A model generated the notes under the pieces. It made no database searches, was not told the DNA's origin, and saw only the letters and a program-made list of their open reading frames with translations. The position numbers and the translations under genes are program-made. Below are positions 62,005 to 64,000 of a DNA stretch of 64,000 nt, in pieces. How positions within the stretch are numbered: the stretch's first letter is position 1; every line of letters begins with the position of its first letter. This DNA is from CAVUOA01 sp963742955 (GTDB lineage Bacteria; Bacteroidota; Ignavibacteria; Tepidaquicellales; OLB5): NCBI GenBank assembly GCA_963742955.1, contig CAVUOA010000008.1, forward strand, positions 620,001 to 684,000, written 5' to 3'.

Positions 62005-64000
62005 ATGAGAAAATTTATTTTACTCATCATCCTGGTCAGTATATTTTTGCAGCATCAGCTAAATGCGCAAACTAATATAACTTCAAGCACATTCGGCGAT
62101 ATTATGGCGCGCCAAATAGGTCCCGCAGTAATGAGCGGAAGAATCACCGCAATAGACGGCGTAAACAATGACCCGCGTATACTTTATGTAGGATGCGCCG
62201 GCGGCGGTGTATGGAAAACCATTACGGGCGGAACAATGTTTAAATCCGTATTCGATAAATACTGCCAGTCAATAGGCGCTGTTACTATTGACCAGAAGAA
62301 TCCCGATGTTGTATGGGTAGGCACGGGAGAATCCAACATGAGAAACTCAATTTCTATCGGTGACGGAGTTTACAAAACCGATAATGGCGGTGACAGCTGG
62401 AAGCTCATGGGGCTCGAAGGCACGCAGCAAATAAGTAAAATCATTGTTGACCCCGAAAACAGCAATGTAGTATATGTTGCAGCGCCGGGTCCGCTCTGGA
62501 GCGATAGCCCTGATAGAGGTTTGTTTAAAACAACAGACGGAGGCTTAAGCTGGGAAAAGATTCTTTATGTGAACGAAAAAACCGGATGCGCCGATATTAT
62601 AATCAATCCGAAAGACCACAATGTAATTTATGCATCTATGTGGCAGTTCAGGCGCAGACCGTGGAGCTTCTCATCCGGCGGCGAGGGAAGCGGGCTCTTT
62701 AAAAGCGTTGACGGCGGTGTTACATGGAACAGAATCGACCAGTCATTTTCTGAAGATGGAGTATTAGGAAGAATATGCCTTGCAATTTCACCGAGCGACC
62801 CCAATAACATTTACGCAATTGCCGAATCGAAAAATACGGGATTATATAACTCACTCGATGGCGGCGTAACATGGAAACGCAACAGCACATCGGATAATGT
62901 TACTGCGCGCCCGTTTTATTTCAGTGTGCTGGTTGTTGACCCGACCGATGCAAAAAGAATTTACCGCCCCGCATTTTCGCTTTCAATAAGCGATGACGGC
63001 GGGCAATCGTTCCGCGAAGCTTCCAACGAAGGCGGATGGGTGCACTCGGACATGCATGCTCTATGGATTAATCCCAAAAACCCGCAGAACCTCTACCTCG
63101 GTACAGACGGCGGCGTATATGTTTCATATGATAGAGGCAACAACTGGATGTTCTTAAGCAACCTGCCTGTATCTCAGTATTATCACGTTACTGTAGATAT
63201 GCATAAACCGGCTTACAATGTTTACGGGGGACTTCAGGATAACGGCTGCTGGGAAGGACCCTCAAGCTCACCCGGCGGAGTGCGGAATTCAAGCTGGACA
63301 CCGCTCGGGTTCGGTGACGGCTTCAGCGTAGTACCTGATTTAAAAAATACGAATATAGTTTACTGGGAATGGCAGGGCGGAAATATAAACAGGCTAAACA
63401 GGCTCACCAACGAGAGCAAAGATATTAAACCCTACCCGCTGAAAGACGAGAAGCTCCGCTTCAACTGGAATACACCGATTTACCAAAGCCCAAATCACCC
63501 CGGCACAATTTATATAGGCGCGCAGTTCCTTTACCGTACATCTGATGAAGGCGATTCGTGGGATAAGATTTCACCTGACCTTACTACCAATGACCCCGAA
63601 AAACAGAAGCAGGAAGAATCGGGCGGTCTTTCGGTTGATAACTCATCGGCAGAAAACCACTGCACAATTTATACGATTTGCGAATCACCGGTTGACGATA
63701 ATATTATCTGGGTTGGAACCGATGACGGCAACCTGCAGGTAACAAATAATAACGGCGAAAAATGGCGGAACGTTGTAAGAAATGTTCCTAACCTTCCGGA
63801 GAGCACATGGGTATCGAGCGTTGAGGCAAGCAGGTATCATAAAAATTCCGCTTATGCAACATTTGACGGACACGCTTTGGGTGATATGAAACCCTACATA
63901 TACAAGACAAACGACCTTGGTAAAACATGGATACAAATTTCTACTCCCGATATTAAAGGTTATGTGCACAGAATTCTTGAAGACCCGGTAAATCCTGATT
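62005..64000 (+). CDS. VPS10/sortilin-like propeller protein, N-terminal part, cut by window edge
   Basis: The frame is open from ATG 62005 to the edge (665 residues). Signal peptide (FILLIILVSIFLQHQLNA). The rest is a sortilin-type propeller (MARQIGPAVMSGRITAIDGV, LYVGCAGGGVWKTITGG, DQKNPDVVWVGTGESNMRNS, GVYKTDNGGDSWKLMG, IIVDPENSNVVYVAAPG, LFKSVDGGVTWNRID), known from large proteins often named glycosyl hydrolase in Bacteroidota without biochemical proof. Typical length is near 1000 residues, so about a third is missing. Whether it ends in a T9SS sorting domain cannot be seen. AAAGGAAT lies upstream as possible ribosome site. Confidence 0.85.
   Translation, partial: MRKFILLIILVSIFLQHQLNAQTNITSSTFGDIMARQIGPAVMSGRITAIDGVNNDPRILYVGCAGGGVWKTITGGTMFKSVFDKYCQSIGAVTIDQKNPDVVWVGTGESNMRNSISIGDGVYKTDNGGDSWKLMGLEGTQQISKIIVDPENSNVVYVAAPGPLWSDSPDRGLFKTTDGGLSWEKILYVNEKTGCADIIINPKDHNVIYASMWQFRRRPWSFSSGGEGSGLFKSVDGGVTWNRIDQSFSEDGVLGRICLAISPSDPNNIYAIAESKNTGLYNSLDGGVTWKRNSTSDNVTARPFYFSVLVVDPTDAKRIYRPAFSLSISDDGGQSFREASNEGGWVHSDMHALWINPKNPQNLYLGTDGGVYVSYDRGNNWMFLSNLPVSQYYHVTVDMHKPAYNVYGGLQDNGCWEGPSSSPGGVRNSSWTPLGFGDGFSVVPDLKNTNIVYWEWQGGNINRLNRLTNESKDIKPYPLKDEKLRFNWNTPIYQSPNHPGTIYIGAQFLYRTSDEGDSWDKISPDLTTNDPEKQKQEESGGLSVDNSSAENHCTIYTICESPVDDNIIWVGTDDGNLQVTNNNGEKWRNVVRNVPNLPESTWVSSVEASRYHKNSAYATFDGHALGDMKPYIYKTNDLGKTWIQISTPDIKGYVHRILEDPVNPD

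Noticed and set aside
1..64000. tRNA, rRNA, insertion sequences or phage genes
   Set aside because: None was recognised by eye; no transposase, integrase or structural phage protein is among the reading frames. A tRNA could be missed without a folding search.

Overview
The window looks like a chromosome segment of a low-GC member of the Bacteroidota/Chlorobiota/Ignavibacteriota group, most likely Ignavibacteria or a close relative. The main reason is the recurrent C-terminal type IX secretion (T9SS) sorting domain. It starts with NYPNPFNP, continues through IYDxLGRE and SGVYFYKL, and ends in KKMxLxK. Seventeen genes carry it, counting two that are frame-broken, and three further loci keep only its tail. 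The lineage call is inference from this signature; no rRNA or tRNA gene was seen.

Layout. (1) 1-15 kb, almost all minus strand, is mostly core genome. It holds the N-terminal 645 residues of a PorU-like T9SS sortase cut by the left edge, then a GT9 glycosyltransferase, a small membrane protein, a deoxynucleoside kinase, folK, folB, succinyl-CoA ligase alpha (with an odd lysine-rich tail), a lipoprotein, an Amidase_3 amidase with yajQ, a DUF2442/DUF4160 pair, an EVE-domain protein and a PcrA/UvrD helicase. A first T9SS cargo protein, an esterase and a RelE/ParE-type toxin-antitoxin pair follow. (2) 15-17.4 kb holds a frame-broken fumarylacetoacetase and a multiply frameshifted, unrecognised gene. 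(3) 17.5-49.3 kb is an accessory island of 15 T9SS cargo genes, nearly all minus strand, many overlapping by 4 bp (ATGA). Most are beta-propellers with Asp-box/YCF48-like repeats; others are an M14 carboxypeptidase, an FG-GAP/ASPIC protein and small unknown passengers. An outer-membrane barrel protein, a lipoprotein and a frame-broken helical protein are embedded. (4) 49.7-64 kb is mostly plus strand: a frame-broken lysA, an S9 peptidase, a ClC channel with CBS and TrkA-C domains, an AraC regulator, a second FG-GAP/ASPIC cargo gene, a beta-propeller lipoprotein, a LolA-like protein and the start of a large sortilin-like propeller protein.

How it fits together: the cargo proteins have a Sec signal peptide and a sorting domain, so they should cross the inner membrane by Sec and the outer membrane by T9SS. 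A PorU-type sortase, whose N-terminal half is at the left edge, would remove the sorting domain and attach the passenger to the surface.

Most notable observation: short palindromic DNA elements sit at three loop positions inside the sorting domains of eight cargo genes. They are normally in frame and add about 4-9 residues; in one gene the element is one base out and breaks the frame. Related palindromes lie between genes. This resembles protein-coding palindromic repeats known elsewhere (for example Rickettsia palindromic elements), but here they target a secretion tag. Several other genes are frame-broken (fahA, lysA, the helical protein, a YCF48-like gene, and the unrecognised gene with about five shifts). 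Sequencing or assembly error must be excluded before calling these decay.
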